Shown: piece after piece, positions 43,071 through 51,534 of the stretch
How positions within the stretch are numbered: the first letter of the stretch is position 1
Layout: each line of letters opens with the position of its first letter
Source: Acidobacteriota bacterium
GTDB taxonomy: Bacteria > Acidobacteriota > G020349885
DNA: 64,000 nucleotides
Assembly: GCA_020349885.1 (NCBI GenBank)
Contig: CP070701.1
Location: 115,120-179,119, forward strand
Direction: 5' to 3'
Position numbers and translations under genes: made by a program
Notes under the pieces: generated by a model
The model's input: only the letters and a program-made list of their open reading frames with translations
The model's database searches: none
Told to the model about the DNA's origin: nothing

Positions 43071-44387
43071 GTGCGCAATCTTCTGATGGTATGCCACGAT
43101 TTTCCGCCCACGATGGTGGGCGGTGTCCTGCGTCCTCTTAAATTCGCAAAATATCTGCCATCTTTCGGTTGGAAGCCGTTGGTGCTTACGCACCGTAACC
43201 TATCTCCCCTTTTGCACGATGAAGGGTTGCTTAGTGAGCTGCCCGAGGAGGCGGAGATCGTGACCACGGCGCCCTATGTGCCGGCGTTTTTGGTTCGATG
43301 GGTGCGTCGACGCGACACCGTGGCGTCGCGGTTGATTGAAGAGGAGGCCTCGCATGCCTCCGCGGCGTCTTCCGAGGAGTCTCTTCGGCGGCGAATATGG
43401 TCGAGGGCGTTTTTGTGGGTGCGCAAATATGTTTTTGTTCCCGACCGTGAGCGTCTATGGAAGCGTACGGCGGTGGCGGAGGCCGGGAAAATTTTCGCCT
43501 CCTGCAAGGCGGACGCCCTCTACACGACGTCGCCGCCCTATAGCGTTCACCTTATCGGATTGGCCCTTAAGCGACGGTACGGCCTTTCCTGGATTGCCGA
43601 TTTCCGGGATCAATGGGCGACAAACGTGGGGTTTAATCCCTTCCTCAAGAATCCGTATCGACGGTGGCGCGAGCAGCGGATGGAGCGCCGCGTCGTTGAG
43701 GCCGCCGATTGGGTGATCGCCGTCACGGAGCCGGCGGCCGAAGATTTTCGTTCTCGATATCCGCAGCACGCCTCGAAAATTTGCGTTCTTCCCAACGGGT
43801 TTGACGAGGCTGACTTTGGCTCGATGGACGGGGTGGGCCAGGATCGAAATAAATTTCGCGTGCGCTCGTTCGGAAGCATAGGAAGCGGGCGAAGGCCGGA
43901 CGCCGTGCTTCGAGCGTTCGAAAGTCTGCGCGGATCACCGGTTTGGCGTGACCTGGAAGTGGAGTTTTTCGGCCTCTTCGGCTACGACCAGAGGCCGTGG
44001 CGGGAGGTTTTAAAAGACAAGGTTCGATTTGTGCGGCACATCCCCCATGCCGAGGTGGCACGTGAGATGCGGAGAGCGGGCGCGCTGTTCGTCTTTCAAT
44101 GTGTAAGAGGTAGCGCCAATTTTGCCGTTCCGGGAAAACTCTACGAGTGCGGGCGTGCCGCGGTGCCCGTCATCGGTGGGGTCGAGGGCGGTCCGACCAA
44201 GGACATCATCGAGCGGTATGGGTTGGGCTGGGCCTGCTATTCCGAGGACGCTTCAGCCATTGCGGGCGCTCTGCAAGAGGCTCACGCGATGTGGCGCCGC
44301 GGCGTGCGCACGCAGCCGGCCAAGGAATTTTTCGAGGTTTTCGACCGAAAGGAACTTACCCGCAATTTGGCCACCCTTCTTTCGTAG
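43071..44387 (+). CDS. GT4 glycosyltransferase
   Basis: 438 residues, a GT-B fold. N-terminal domain MVCHDFPPTMVGGVLRPLKF and SWIADFRDQW; C-terminal donor domain with FGSIGSGRRPDAVLRAFESL and FAVPGKLYECGRAAVPVIG. The pattern 'HDFPP...GG...K' is common in sugar transferases of polysaccharide loci. Starts on GTG, 12 bases after the heparinase-like stop. Donor sugar unknown. Confidence 0.75.
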   Translation: MRNLLMVCHDFPPTMVGGVLRPLKFAKYLPSFGWKPLVLTHRNLSPLLHDEGLLSELPEEAEIVTTAPYVPAFLVRWVRRRDTVASRLIEEEASHASAASSEESLRRRIWSRAFLWVRKYVFVPDRERLWKRTAVAEAGKIFASCKADALYTTSPPYSVHLIGLALKRRYGLSWIADFRDQWATNVGFNPFLKNPYRRWREQRMERRVVEAADWVIAVTEPAAEDFRSRYPQHASKICVLPNGFDEADFGSMDGVGQDRNKFRVRSFGSIGSGRRPDAVLRAFESLRGSPVWRDLEVEFFGLFGYDQRPWREVLKDKVRFVRHIPHAEVAREMRRAGALFVFQCVRGSANFAVPGKLYECGRAAVPVIGGVEGGPTKDIIERYGLGWACYSEDASAIAGALQEAHAMWRRGVRTQPAKEFFEVFDRKELTRNLATLLS

Positions 44388-44429
44388 AGCCGTAGAGGAA
44401 GCTTCCTGTTTCTCTGCCGGCGATTAATG

Positions 44430-44438
44430 TGCTATAGT
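44430..44438 (+). promoter_or_regulatory. candidate internal extended -10 promoter
   Basis: TGCTATAGT: TATAGT (44433-44438) with TG one base upstream, an extended -10. The -35 region is poor. It lies 27 bases before the second polymerase-like gene and might restart transcription within the locus. Confidence 0.3.
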
Positions 44439-44464
44439 CGAGGAAGAATTATGAGGTTTCGGTG

Positions 44465-45901
44465 ATGCAAGCCTTTGCGTTTCGTATGGGGCAATGGGAG
44501 CGGCCTCTTACGGCGGCCCGCACCATTTTGCTCCCGCTCGTTCTGGGTGTTTTCGGCGTGTATGTTGTGGCCCAGATTGCCGTCCAGAGGGGATGGTATT
44601 CCATTTTTAGCCTGACCGCAGTTTTGTTTTTGGTCGGCTTCGCGGTCAAGCGTCTGCATGTGGCGTTAATGGCTATTATCATCGTAAATGTTCTGCACAG
44701 CACCTTTCATTTTATGCAGGAGCGCTGGCTTGTTCTCGCGGTAGGCCTGCTACCGTTTGTCTGGCGCGCGGTATCACAATATAGAGGGCGCATGGTTTTG
44801 ACGCGGTATCATCTTGCGTGGATAGCGTTTCTTGTGTTCATTTTTACCTCCAGTCTTTATTCGGAGAATTTTCTTCTCACGTTTGCCAAGTCCATCAGCG
44901 TTTTGTTGGTATTCCTGGCTATGGCGGTGATGCTTTATTATCATCTGAAGTTTAATCCGAAGGATTTTGGGACCCTCATGGTGATGCTGGCCTATTCCAA
45001 TGTCGTGGTCACGGTGTGGTCGTTTCTGCATGTAATAGGAGCAGCGGGAGCGGTAGGTAAAACGGTTCTGGGCAATCCCAATTCCTTGGGGGCGTTTCTC
45101 ACTCTCACCTTGCCGTATGTGGTCTATCAGTTTTACAACTCCATGAACCGTCCTGTCAGAATCTCGTGGCTTGTGCTTGTGGGGATGAATTTCTTCTTTC
45201 TGCTCCGGACGCACTCCCGCGCAAGTCTCCTTGGAGTTTTGGTCGGTGTTTCGTTGTATTGGTTCGCTCGGAATCGTGCTGGATTTGCTTATTTCGTGGG
45301 GCTTCTGTTCCTTGCGTTCGTGATGCAGATAACCTTTTCCCCTGCCATGCGCCATAGCTTCTTGCAGACCTATATCTACAAGGGCTCTGTCACCGGCGAT
45401 GCGCTCCGCTCTCGGAGGTCAACCTGGGAGCGTCAGTGGGACGTTTTTAAAAAATATCCCCTGACCGGTGTGGGGTTTGGGTTGAGCGAAGGATGTGGGA
45501 AATACTGGACTTTTTCTCTTAGTTCCGGGGCCGCGATGAAAGAGTCGGGCAGCAGCTTGATGATGCTTATGGAGGGAGGGGGGCTGCCGGCGGCGGTTTT
45601 GGGATACTTGCCTCCCCTTATGCTCATTTACTATGGGGGGCAACGCTATCGCCGTATTATTTTGGAGAGGAGCACCCTATCGGAAGAGGAAGACCGCATG
45701 TGCGTCCTGCTGGCGGGCTGTGTGGGAGGTTTTATTAATTGCCAATTTGAGGGATGGCTCTATGCCGCGGGCAGCATGTGGTCGATTTTCTTTTGGTATC
45801 AGGCCGCCTTGCTGCTGTACGTTCTGACGAGCATGGAAGAGAAAGAGCTGGGCCTCGTTCCTTCGCAAGCTGTTGAGGGAGAAAGTCCGCCCCCGGCGTA
45901 A
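44465..45901 (+). CDS. O-antigen polymerase/ligase family membrane protein, second copy
   Basis: 478 residues with about 11-12 helices. Wzy/WaaL-type features are LRTHSRASLLGVLVGVSLYWFA (the conserved loop before the large periplasmic segment), a RSRRSTWERQWDVFKKYPLTGVGFGLSEG periplasmic part, and KESGSSLMMLMEGGGLPAAVLGYL. It is shorter than the protein at 20551-22308 and resembles it in topology more than in sequence. One of the two may polymerise repeat units and the other ligate them. ATG at 44465 is preferred; a GTG one codon earlier is possible. Confidence 0.75.
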   Translation: MQAFAFRMGQWERPLTAARTILLPLVLGVFGVYVVAQIAVQRGWYSIFSLTAVLFLVGFAVKRLHVALMAIIIVNVLHSTFHFMQERWLVLAVGLLPFVWRAVSQYRGRMVLTRYHLAWIAFLVFIFTSSLYSENFLLTFAKSISVLLVFLAMAVMLYYHLKFNPKDFGTLMVMLAYSNVVVTVWSFLHVIGAAGAVGKTVLGNPNSLGAFLTLTLPYVVYQFYNSMNRPVRISWLVLVGMNFFFLLRTHSRASLLGVLVGVSLYWFARNRAGFAYFVGLLFLAFVMQITFSPAMRHSFLQTYIYKGSVTGDALRSRRSTWERQWDVFKKYPLTGVGFGLSEGCGKYWTFSLSSGAAMKESGSSLMMLMEGGGLPAAVLGYLPPLMLIYYGGQRYRRIILERSTLSEEEDRMCVLLAGCVGGFINCQFEGWLYAAGSMWSIFFWYQAALLLYVLTSMEEKELGLVPSQAVEGESPPPA

Positions 45902-45984
45902 TTATCAACTTTTGCCCAAACAAGTTCGTATCTTCTCAATTCAACCCTTCCGTTCTTTAAACAAACGTCATTAATAAGAAGACC

Positions 45985-47124
45985 GTGCGGATTGCTGTTG
46001 TCGCAATTTCCCCCGCTCCTTATCGTGAGCATATATTCTCTCGCCTGGTCCGGGATGGGCAGTTTCGGCTGGAGGTTTTCTATGCGCAGGAGCCGGTGCT
46101 ATGGAACAACGGGCGGTTTCCTTATCCCGTAACGTGGCTGCCCGAGGCGCGAAGAGCTTGGCTTCGGCGGAAGACTCGCGTTCGCCACATGCACGGCGCC
46201 GTTTTCCGTGAGTTGTCGCGCTTTGGGCCGGACGTGGTGGTTTCCTACGGCTATGACCGATGGCCTATGATGGGGGCGTTGCTCTGGGCGTTCTGTGGTC
46301 AGATCCCCGTGCTGTTGCGGAACGACGCCAACGCACTCCAGCCCTTTCGCGGGTTTCGAAAATGGCGCCGGCGCTGCCTGGCGCATTGCCTGGACAGCCA
46401 GCGTATGGGAGCCCTTGTGATCGGGCGCTCCAACGCCCGGTACTGGACGGAGCAGATGAGCTTTCCCGCCGACCGGCTGTTCTGGGCGCCGTACAGCGTG
46501 GACAACGCCTATTTTGAGCGCGAGAGCGCCCGCTGGAGGCCGGAGCGCGAGGCGGTCAAAACGCGCTGGCGGATTGGCGGCAGGCGGGTGATCCTTTTCG
46601 TGGGCCGCCTGGAAAAAGTCAAGGGCCTTTCGTGTCTCCTGCGCGCCTACAGCCGCCTCCGCAAGCATCGCTCGGACGCGGCCCTTGTGCTTGCCGGCGA
46701 GGGGAGTCTGCGCGCGTGGGTCGAGCGGGTGGTGTCGGAAGAGGGGATTCCGAACGTCGTCCTGGCGGGCTTTATGCAGCAGGAGGAAATTCCGCGGGCG
46801 TACGCGGCGGCGGATGTGTTCGTGCTGCCCTCGGAAGAGGAGCCGTGGGGACTGGTTGTGAACGAGGCGATGGCGTCCGGCCTTCCGGTCGTCGTCAGCG
46901 ATAGGGTCGGAGCCTGGGTTGACCTGGTGCGGGACGGTGAGAACGGTTATGTGACTCCCGCGGGAGACGCCGCCGTCTTGGCCGAGGCCATGGAGCGGGT
47001 GCTTTCCGGCGATGCGCATGCGATGGGAGAGCGGTCCCGGCGGATGGTGCAAAACCACAGCATTGAGCTTGAAGCGAAAGGATTCATAAAGGCCTTCCAG
47101 GCGGTGGAAGAGGGGAGGCTTTGA
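45985..47124 (+). CDS. GT4 glycosyltransferase
   Basis: 379 residues. N-terminal MRIAVVAISPAPYREHIFSRL; the donor half carries VILFVGRLEKVKGLSCLLRAYS, AGFMQQEEIPRAYAAADVFVLPS and EEPWGLVVNEAMASGLPVVVS, the classical GT4 EX7E region. It starts on GTG, and its stop overlaps the TTG start of alanine racemase, a tight coupling between a glycosyltransferase and a D-alanine-making enzyme. Confidence 0.8.
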   Translation: MRIAVVAISPAPYREHIFSRLVRDGQFRLEVFYAQEPVLWNNGRFPYPVTWLPEARRAWLRRKTRVRHMHGAVFRELSRFGPDVVVSYGYDRWPMMGALLWAFCGQIPVLLRNDANALQPFRGFRKWRRRCLAHCLDSQRMGALVIGRSNARYWTEQMSFPADRLFWAPYSVDNAYFERESARWRPEREAVKTRWRIGGRRVILFVGRLEKVKGLSCLLRAYSRLRKHRSDAALVLAGEGSLRAWVERVVSEEGIPNVVLAGFMQQEEIPRAYAAADVFVLPSEEEPWGLVVNEAMASGLPVVVSDRVGAWVDLVRDGENGYVTPAGDAAVLAEAMERVLSGDAHAMGERSRRMVQNHSIELEAKGFIKAFQAVEEGRL

Positions 47125-48263
47125 AGCCCGTGTTTCGCGCCTGGGCGGAGATCGATTTGGACCGATTGGGCGAGAACGTCCGGCGGATCCGCACCCTGTT
47201 GGCGCCGTCGGTCAAGTTGCTGGTTCCGATTAAGGCCAACGCCTACGGGCACGGCGTGATTCCCGTGGCCCAGGAAATGGAGGCCCTCGGGGTCGACGCA
47301 TTCGGCGTGGCTTCGGTCGATGAGGGGGCGCGGCTTAGAAAGGCGGGGATTACGATGCCCGTTCTGGTCTTGTCACCTCCCTTTACCGGCGAATTTGAAG
47401 ATATTCTTCGCTTGAACCTTGCTGCGGCCGTGTGTGATTTGGAGGCGGCGCGCTCCCTGAGCCGCTGGGCGGACTCCCGCGGCCGGCGGATTCCCGTTCA
47501 CGTCAAGGTCGATACGGGCATGGGGCGCCTGGGCCTGCCATGGGAAGAAGCCACCGCCGCCGTCTCCGAGATGGCCGGCTTGCCGGGCGTGCATATGGAA
47601 GGGTGTTTCACCCACCTTGGCTGCGCGGAAGAGGAGGACGATTCTTGGAGCCGGACGCAGATCGAGCGTTTTCGCAAAATCCTCGACGCGCTCCGCGAGG
47701 CGGGGCACGACATTCCCATGATACACGCCCTCAACAGCGCGGGCCTTCAGCGCTTTCCCGAGGCCCATCACGGCGCCGTGCGGCCGGCGGGCGTCCTTTT
47801 CGGCATGCATCTTCTCGACCCTCACTTGCGCACCGTCGCGATCGAAGAGGTGTTCTCGCTGCGAAGCCGCATCCAGACGGTGAAGACGCTTTGCGAGGGA
47901 CACCCCGTGGGATACGGGGCTACGTTCCGCACGGCTGGGCCGACCCGCGTGGCCACGGTGCCGGTGGGCTACGGCGACGGTCTTTTTCGCAACGGATGCG
48001 CCGGCGCGCCCGTTCTCGTGCACGGCAGGCGCCGTCCCGTCCTGGGGCGCATTTCCATGGATTTGCTCACCGTGGGATTGGAGCCGGACGATCCGGTGCA
48101 GGTGGGCGACATCGTCACTTTGATCGGCGCGGACGGTGAGGAAAGAATCTCCGTGGAAGAAACGGCCCGGCGGTGCGGCACGATACCGTACGAGGTCACG
48201 TGCCACATCGGAATCCGCGTTCCACGTCTCTATCGACGCAATGGAAAACTCAAGGACTCCTGA
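47121..48263 (+). CDS. alr: alanine racemase
   Basis: PLP enzyme interconverting L- and D-alanine, 380 residues, full length. The PLP lysine is in IKANAYGHG (Lys38) and the second catalytic base in VGYGATF (Tyr265), with VPVGYGDG and GRISMD of the C-terminal beta domain present. Start is TTG at 47121, overlapping the previous stop (TTGA) with GGGGAGG very close upstream; an in-frame GTG nine bases on is an alternative. Finding alr inside a glycan locus, overlapped on both sides by glycosyltransferase genes, is unusual: it may supply D-Ala for peptidoglycan or for decorating the polymer. Confidence 0.9.
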   Translation: MKPVFRAWAEIDLDRLGENVRRIRTLLAPSVKLLVPIKANAYGHGVIPVAQEMEALGVDAFGVASVDEGARLRKAGITMPVLVLSPPFTGEFEDILRLNLAAAVCDLEAARSLSRWADSRGRRIPVHVKVDTGMGRLGLPWEEATAAVSEMAGLPGVHMEGCFTHLGCAEEEDDSWSRTQIERFRKILDALREAGHDIPMIHALNSAGLQRFPEAHHGAVRPAGVLFGMHLLDPHLRTVAIEEVFSLRSRIQTVKTLCEGHPVGYGATFRTAGPTRVATVPVGYGDGLFRNGCAGAPVLVHGRRRPVLGRISMDLLTVGLEPDDPVQVGDIVTLIGADGEERISVEETARRCGTIPYEVTCHIGIRVPRLYRRNGKLKDS

Positions 48264-49416
48264 GACTCGCCCCCTTCGTGTCCTCATCAATGCGACCCCC
48301 GCCAAGATGAGCGGGCTGCTGACGTATGTGCTCAATTTCGCGCTGTCCTTGAGCCGCCACGGAACGCCGCACACGTATATTATTTATGTTCCGCCGGAGC
48401 ACGTGCGCCGTTTCGCGAACATGCCGCCCAATTTCGACGTTCGGCCCAATCCCGCGAGCCACTGGTTCTTTCTGGGTCGATTCGCCTGGGACCAGTGCGC
48501 GCTTCGCCGAATCCTGAAGCGGGAAAACGTGGACGTTTTGGTTTCGATCAATTTCGCCCTGCACGCCTCGCCGTGCCCCCAGGCGCTCTGGATTCAGAAC
48601 GCGCTCTATTTCTCGCCGCTGCATTTTCGCGTGCTTCGCAAGCAGCGGGCGTGGCGGGAATATATGCGCATGCGGTTTCGCCGCTGGCTCACATGGGCCG
48701 CCGTTCGCTCGACGGACATGCTTCTTTTTCCCACCGAGGCCCTGCGGCGGGAGGTGCTGAAGCAGTGGCCCTGGATCAAGCAGCCCAGCGCCGCAGCGCC
48801 GTACGGGTGGAAATTGCCCGGATTCGCAACGGACGGCGCGTGTCCGGAAGACGTTTTGCGCCGCCTGGAAGATCTGCGCCGTTCCGGAAAGGTGCTCCAC
48901 TATCCTTCGCTTTTAAACATTCACAAGGATTTGCCCACCGTGCTTCGGGCGTTCGAGCGCGTGCTTCGGGAAGAACCCGATTGCTGGCTTCTGCTCACCC
49001 CCGATTTTGATGTGGATCCCATGCTGACGCCCGCGACCCGCGACCGGGTCGTATGGTACCGCACACTGCCTTACGGATGCGTGCCGTCCCTCTACCGGGC
49101 CTCGGACCTCGTTCTTTTCTCCTCTTATTGCGAGTCTTTCGGCTTTCCCCTTATCGAGGCCATGGGTTATGGACTGCCCATCGTGGCAGCGGACATTCCC
49201 ACGACGCGGGAACTGTGTGGGGAAGCCGTTCGCTATGTGCCGGTCTTTGACGACGAGACGATGGCGCGGGAGGTTGTGGCTCTGCTTCGCGACGAGAAAG
49301 CCCGCAAGCAGCTGGGAGCGGCGGGGCGTGCACAGGCGGAGAAATTTCAATGGGAGGAGCACCTCGACATCGTTCTTGGAAACCTGGAAAAAATTGCATA
49401 CCACGGTGAAGCGTAA
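48241..49416 (+). CDS. GT4 glycosyltransferase
   Basis: 391 residues. The N-terminal domain starts LRVLINATPAKMSGLLTYVL; the donor half holds LHYPSLLNIHKDLPTVLRAFERVL, VVWYRTLPYGCVPSLYRASDLVLFSS and ESFGFPLIEAMGYGLPIVAAD with the EX7E motif. The ATG at 48241 is preferred because it gives the usual start; it overlaps the alr 3' end by 23 bases. Upstream extension in the same frame is Arg-rich shadow of alr. Co-translated with alr. Confidence 0.78.
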   Translation: MENSRTPETRPLRVLINATPAKMSGLLTYVLNFALSLSRHGTPHTYIIYVPPEHVRRFANMPPNFDVRPNPASHWFFLGRFAWDQCALRRILKRENVDVLVSINFALHASPCPQALWIQNALYFSPLHFRVLRKQRAWREYMRMRFRRWLTWAAVRSTDMLLFPTEALRREVLKQWPWIKQPSAAAPYGWKLPGFATDGACPEDVLRRLEDLRRSGKVLHYPSLLNIHKDLPTVLRAFERVLREEPDCWLLLTPDFDVDPMLTPATRDRVVWYRTLPYGCVPSLYRASDLVLFSSYCESFGFPLIEAMGYGLPIVAADIPTTRELCGEAVRYVPVFDDETMAREVVALLRDEKARKQLGAAGRAQAEKFQWEEHLDIVLGNLEKIAYHGEA

Positions 49417-49435
49417 ACAGGGCGATGCGGTCCAC

Positions 49436-49654
49436 ATGGAAAGCCCCGGCACGAAGGCTTTCACGGTGCGGGAAGTGTGTGCTATGTTTAAGGACCTTGA
49501 AAAATTGCACGTCGAGACTGTTGTGACTCCATACGATTTGAGGATCGGGCGGCGCCTCTTCTTTTCTTCGTTCGTTCGGAGGTTCGTGCCGAAGCAGATT
49601 GGCTTTAATCTTCTCTTGCAGGGCTGCAAGCCCCTCGCGGATAAGAGGGCGTAG
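49436..49654 (+). pseudogene. remnant of a SAM methyltransferase (C-terminal part)
   Basis: A 72-residue frame, beginning MESPGTKAFTVREVCAMFKD and ending in a FNLLLQGCKPLADKRA tail, reads like the C-terminal end of Methyltransf_11-type enzymes (the SPGTKAYT...V..LF..F pattern followed by a hydrophobic tail and CKP). The SAM-binding domain is missing: the preceding 5' sequence is the 3' end of the glycosyltransferase in another frame. It looks like a deletion that removed most of a methyltransferase gene and left this scar. Confidence 0.55.
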
Positions 49655-49675
49655 CGGCTCGGGTCGGGCGTTTTT

Positions 49676-50608
49676 ATGGCTATGATTCGAAACATCCTCG
49701 TGACCGGAAGCAGCGGAACCATAGGCACCAGGCTATGCGAGAAGCTGCTGGAGCGAAATTATACGGTGAGGGGCGTGGATTGGGTGCCCAATAAATGGTC
49801 CGAGCGCATCAATTCGCTGACGACAAACGTCGATTTGCGCAGCCGGGAACAGATGGAGGTTTTGCCTACGGATGCCGACTTGGTTATTCACCTGGCGGCA
49901 AACGCCAGGGTGTACAACCTGGTCTTGGATCCGGTTTTGGCCAGAGATAATTTCGAGACGCTGTTCAATACCTTGGAGTTTTGCAGAAGGAACGCCATAA
50001 AAAGGATTCTCTTCGCTTCCAGCCGGGAGGTGTACGGCAATTCGAACCAAATTGTTCACTTCGAAAACGAAGCGTACGTCCGCAATTGCGAAAGCCCTTA
50101 CACGGCGTCGAAGGTGGGGGGCGAGGCCTTGGTGCATGCCTATCACCAGTGCTACGACCTGGACTTCGTCATCGTGCGGTTCTCCAACGTGTACGGTATG
50201 TACGACGACACCGACAGGATTATTCCGCTCTTCATCAAGAAGACGACCGAAGGGGCGGATATCGTCGTTTACGGTGAAGAGAAACTGCTGGATTTCACCT
50301 ACATCGACGACGCGGTTTGCGGCGTGCTCAAGTGCATTGAGAATTTCGACGAGGTGCAAAACGACGTGTTTAATATCGCGTCGGGCCAGGGGCTTTCCCT
50401 TGTTGAGGTGGCACGGAAGATCCAAGGCGCCATGGCGGGAAGAACCGAACTTTCCATCGGACCGAGTCGAATCGGCGAGGTGGAAAAATTCGTTGCGGAT
50501 ATTTCCAAGGCAAGGCGGATACTGGGATACAGCCCTGAAACCATGATTGACAAAGGCATCGAGAGATCGGTTCGGTGGTACCGGGAAAATTTATACAAGA
50601 ATGTGTAG
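49676..50608 (+). CDS. NAD-dependent nucleotide-sugar epimerase/dehydratase
   Basis: 310 residues, extended SDR fold. The NAD motif is ILVTGSSGTIGTRL (about 7-20), the serine/Tyr-Lys region is SSREVYGNSN and SPYTASKVGGEAL (YxxxK intact), and LLDFTYIDDAVCGVL and SRIGEVEKFVADISKA sit in the substrate half. Resembles UDP-glucose/UDP-GlcNAc 4-epimerase-like enzymes, but the exact product cannot be fixed by eye. ATG follows directly after a T-run; ribosome site weak. Confidence 0.78.
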   Translation: MAMIRNILVTGSSGTIGTRLCEKLLERNYTVRGVDWVPNKWSERINSLTTNVDLRSREQMEVLPTDADLVIHLAANARVYNLVLDPVLARDNFETLFNTLEFCRRNAIKRILFASSREVYGNSNQIVHFENEAYVRNCESPYTASKVGGEALVHAYHQCYDLDFVIVRFSNVYGMYDDTDRIIPLFIKKTTEGADIVVYGEEKLLDFTYIDDAVCGVLKCIENFDEVQNDVFNIASGQGLSLVEVARKIQGAMAGRTELSIGPSRIGEVEKFVADISKARRILGYSPETMIDKGIERSVRWYRENLYKNV

Positions 50609-50670
50609 GATCGGCGCGGGCGGCGATTTTCCGCCCGGCTGACAAGTTCTGAAAAGGCCTTTTTCTTTCC

Positions 50671-51528
50671 ATGGCGGCGCGGATTCCTGTTTCCGTTATC
50701 ATCATGACCTATAACGAGGAGAAGAATCTTCCCCATGCGCTGCGGAGCGTCGCCGATTGGGCCGACGAGGTTTTTATCGTCGATTCCTTCAGCACCGACC
50801 GCACCCTTGAAATCGCGCGCCAGCATACGGATAAAGATAAAATCGTTCAACATCCGTTCGAGGGATTCGGTCGCCAGCTCAACTGGGCTCTCGACACCAT
50901 GCCCATTCGGAACGACTGGGTCTACGTTCTCGACGCGGACGAGCAGATTACGCCGGGGCTCCGCGACGAGATTGCGGCCGCCGTTTCCGACCCGTCGCGC
51001 GAGGAGGCCGCTTACTGGGTGACGTGGAAGGTCATGTTCATGGGGAAGTGGATCAAATACTCATCGTGCTATCCGACCTGGTTCGTCCGCCTCATACGAA
51101 AGGACAAGGCCCGCCGGGAGGAACACAGCGTCAATCCGCACATGATCGTGCAGGGAAAGATAGGCTACCTTCGCCAGCCGATGATCCATGAAAACCATAA
51201 GGGGATCTCGGACTGGGTGGCGAAGCACAATGTGTACGCGACGGGAGAAGCGGAAGAGTACTTTAAGCACAACGTCGGGCGGTACATTCCGCTTCGCTTT
51301 TGGCGCGGCTCCCAGGCCGAGCGCAAGCGCTTCATTCGCTACAAGATTTATCCCTGTCTTCCCGCGCGAAGCTTCTTGTATTTTCTGTACCTGTACGTCT
51401 ATCGCAGGGGCTTCCTCGACGGCATCGCCGGCTTCCACTTCAGCGTGCTGAAAGCGTTCTTTTTCTACCTGATTGAGCTCAAAATCAAAGAGAAATCGCA
51501 GGAGAAGCAAAAAGCTTCTTCGTCCTGA
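50671..51528 (+). CDS. GT2 glycosyltransferase (WaaE/KdtX-like)
   Basis: 285 residues. GT-A start VSVIIMTYNEEKNLPHALRSV, then VIDSFSTDRT-type motif (IVDSFSTDRTLEIAR) and LDADEQITPGL. The IHENHKGISDWVAKHNVYATGEAEEY part and the lysine-rich C-terminal amphipathic region (YLIELKIKEKSQEKQK) are typical of the WaaE-like heptose or sugar transferases at the membrane surface. Precedes a GT4 gene by 6 bases. Confidence 0.8.
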   Translation: MAARIPVSVIIMTYNEEKNLPHALRSVADWADEVFIVDSFSTDRTLEIARQHTDKDKIVQHPFEGFGRQLNWALDTMPIRNDWVYVLDADEQITPGLRDEIAAAVSDPSREEAAYWVTWKVMFMGKWIKYSSCYPTWFVRLIRKDKARREEHSVNPHMIVQGKIGYLRQPMIHENHKGISDWVAKHNVYATGEAEEYFKHNVGRYIPLRFWRGSQAERKRFIRYKIYPCLPARSFLYFLYLYVYRRGFLDGIAGFHFSVLKAFFFYLIELKIKEKSQEKQKASSS

Positions 51529-51534
51529 ATTGCC

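Noticed and set aside
36028-43193. Very long open frames on the minus strand opposite the AsnB and heparinase genes (for example 36028-38142 and 41004-43193)
   Set aside because: Their translations are Arg/His/Pro-rich shadows of GC-rich plus-strand genes with clear families; none has a start signal or motif.
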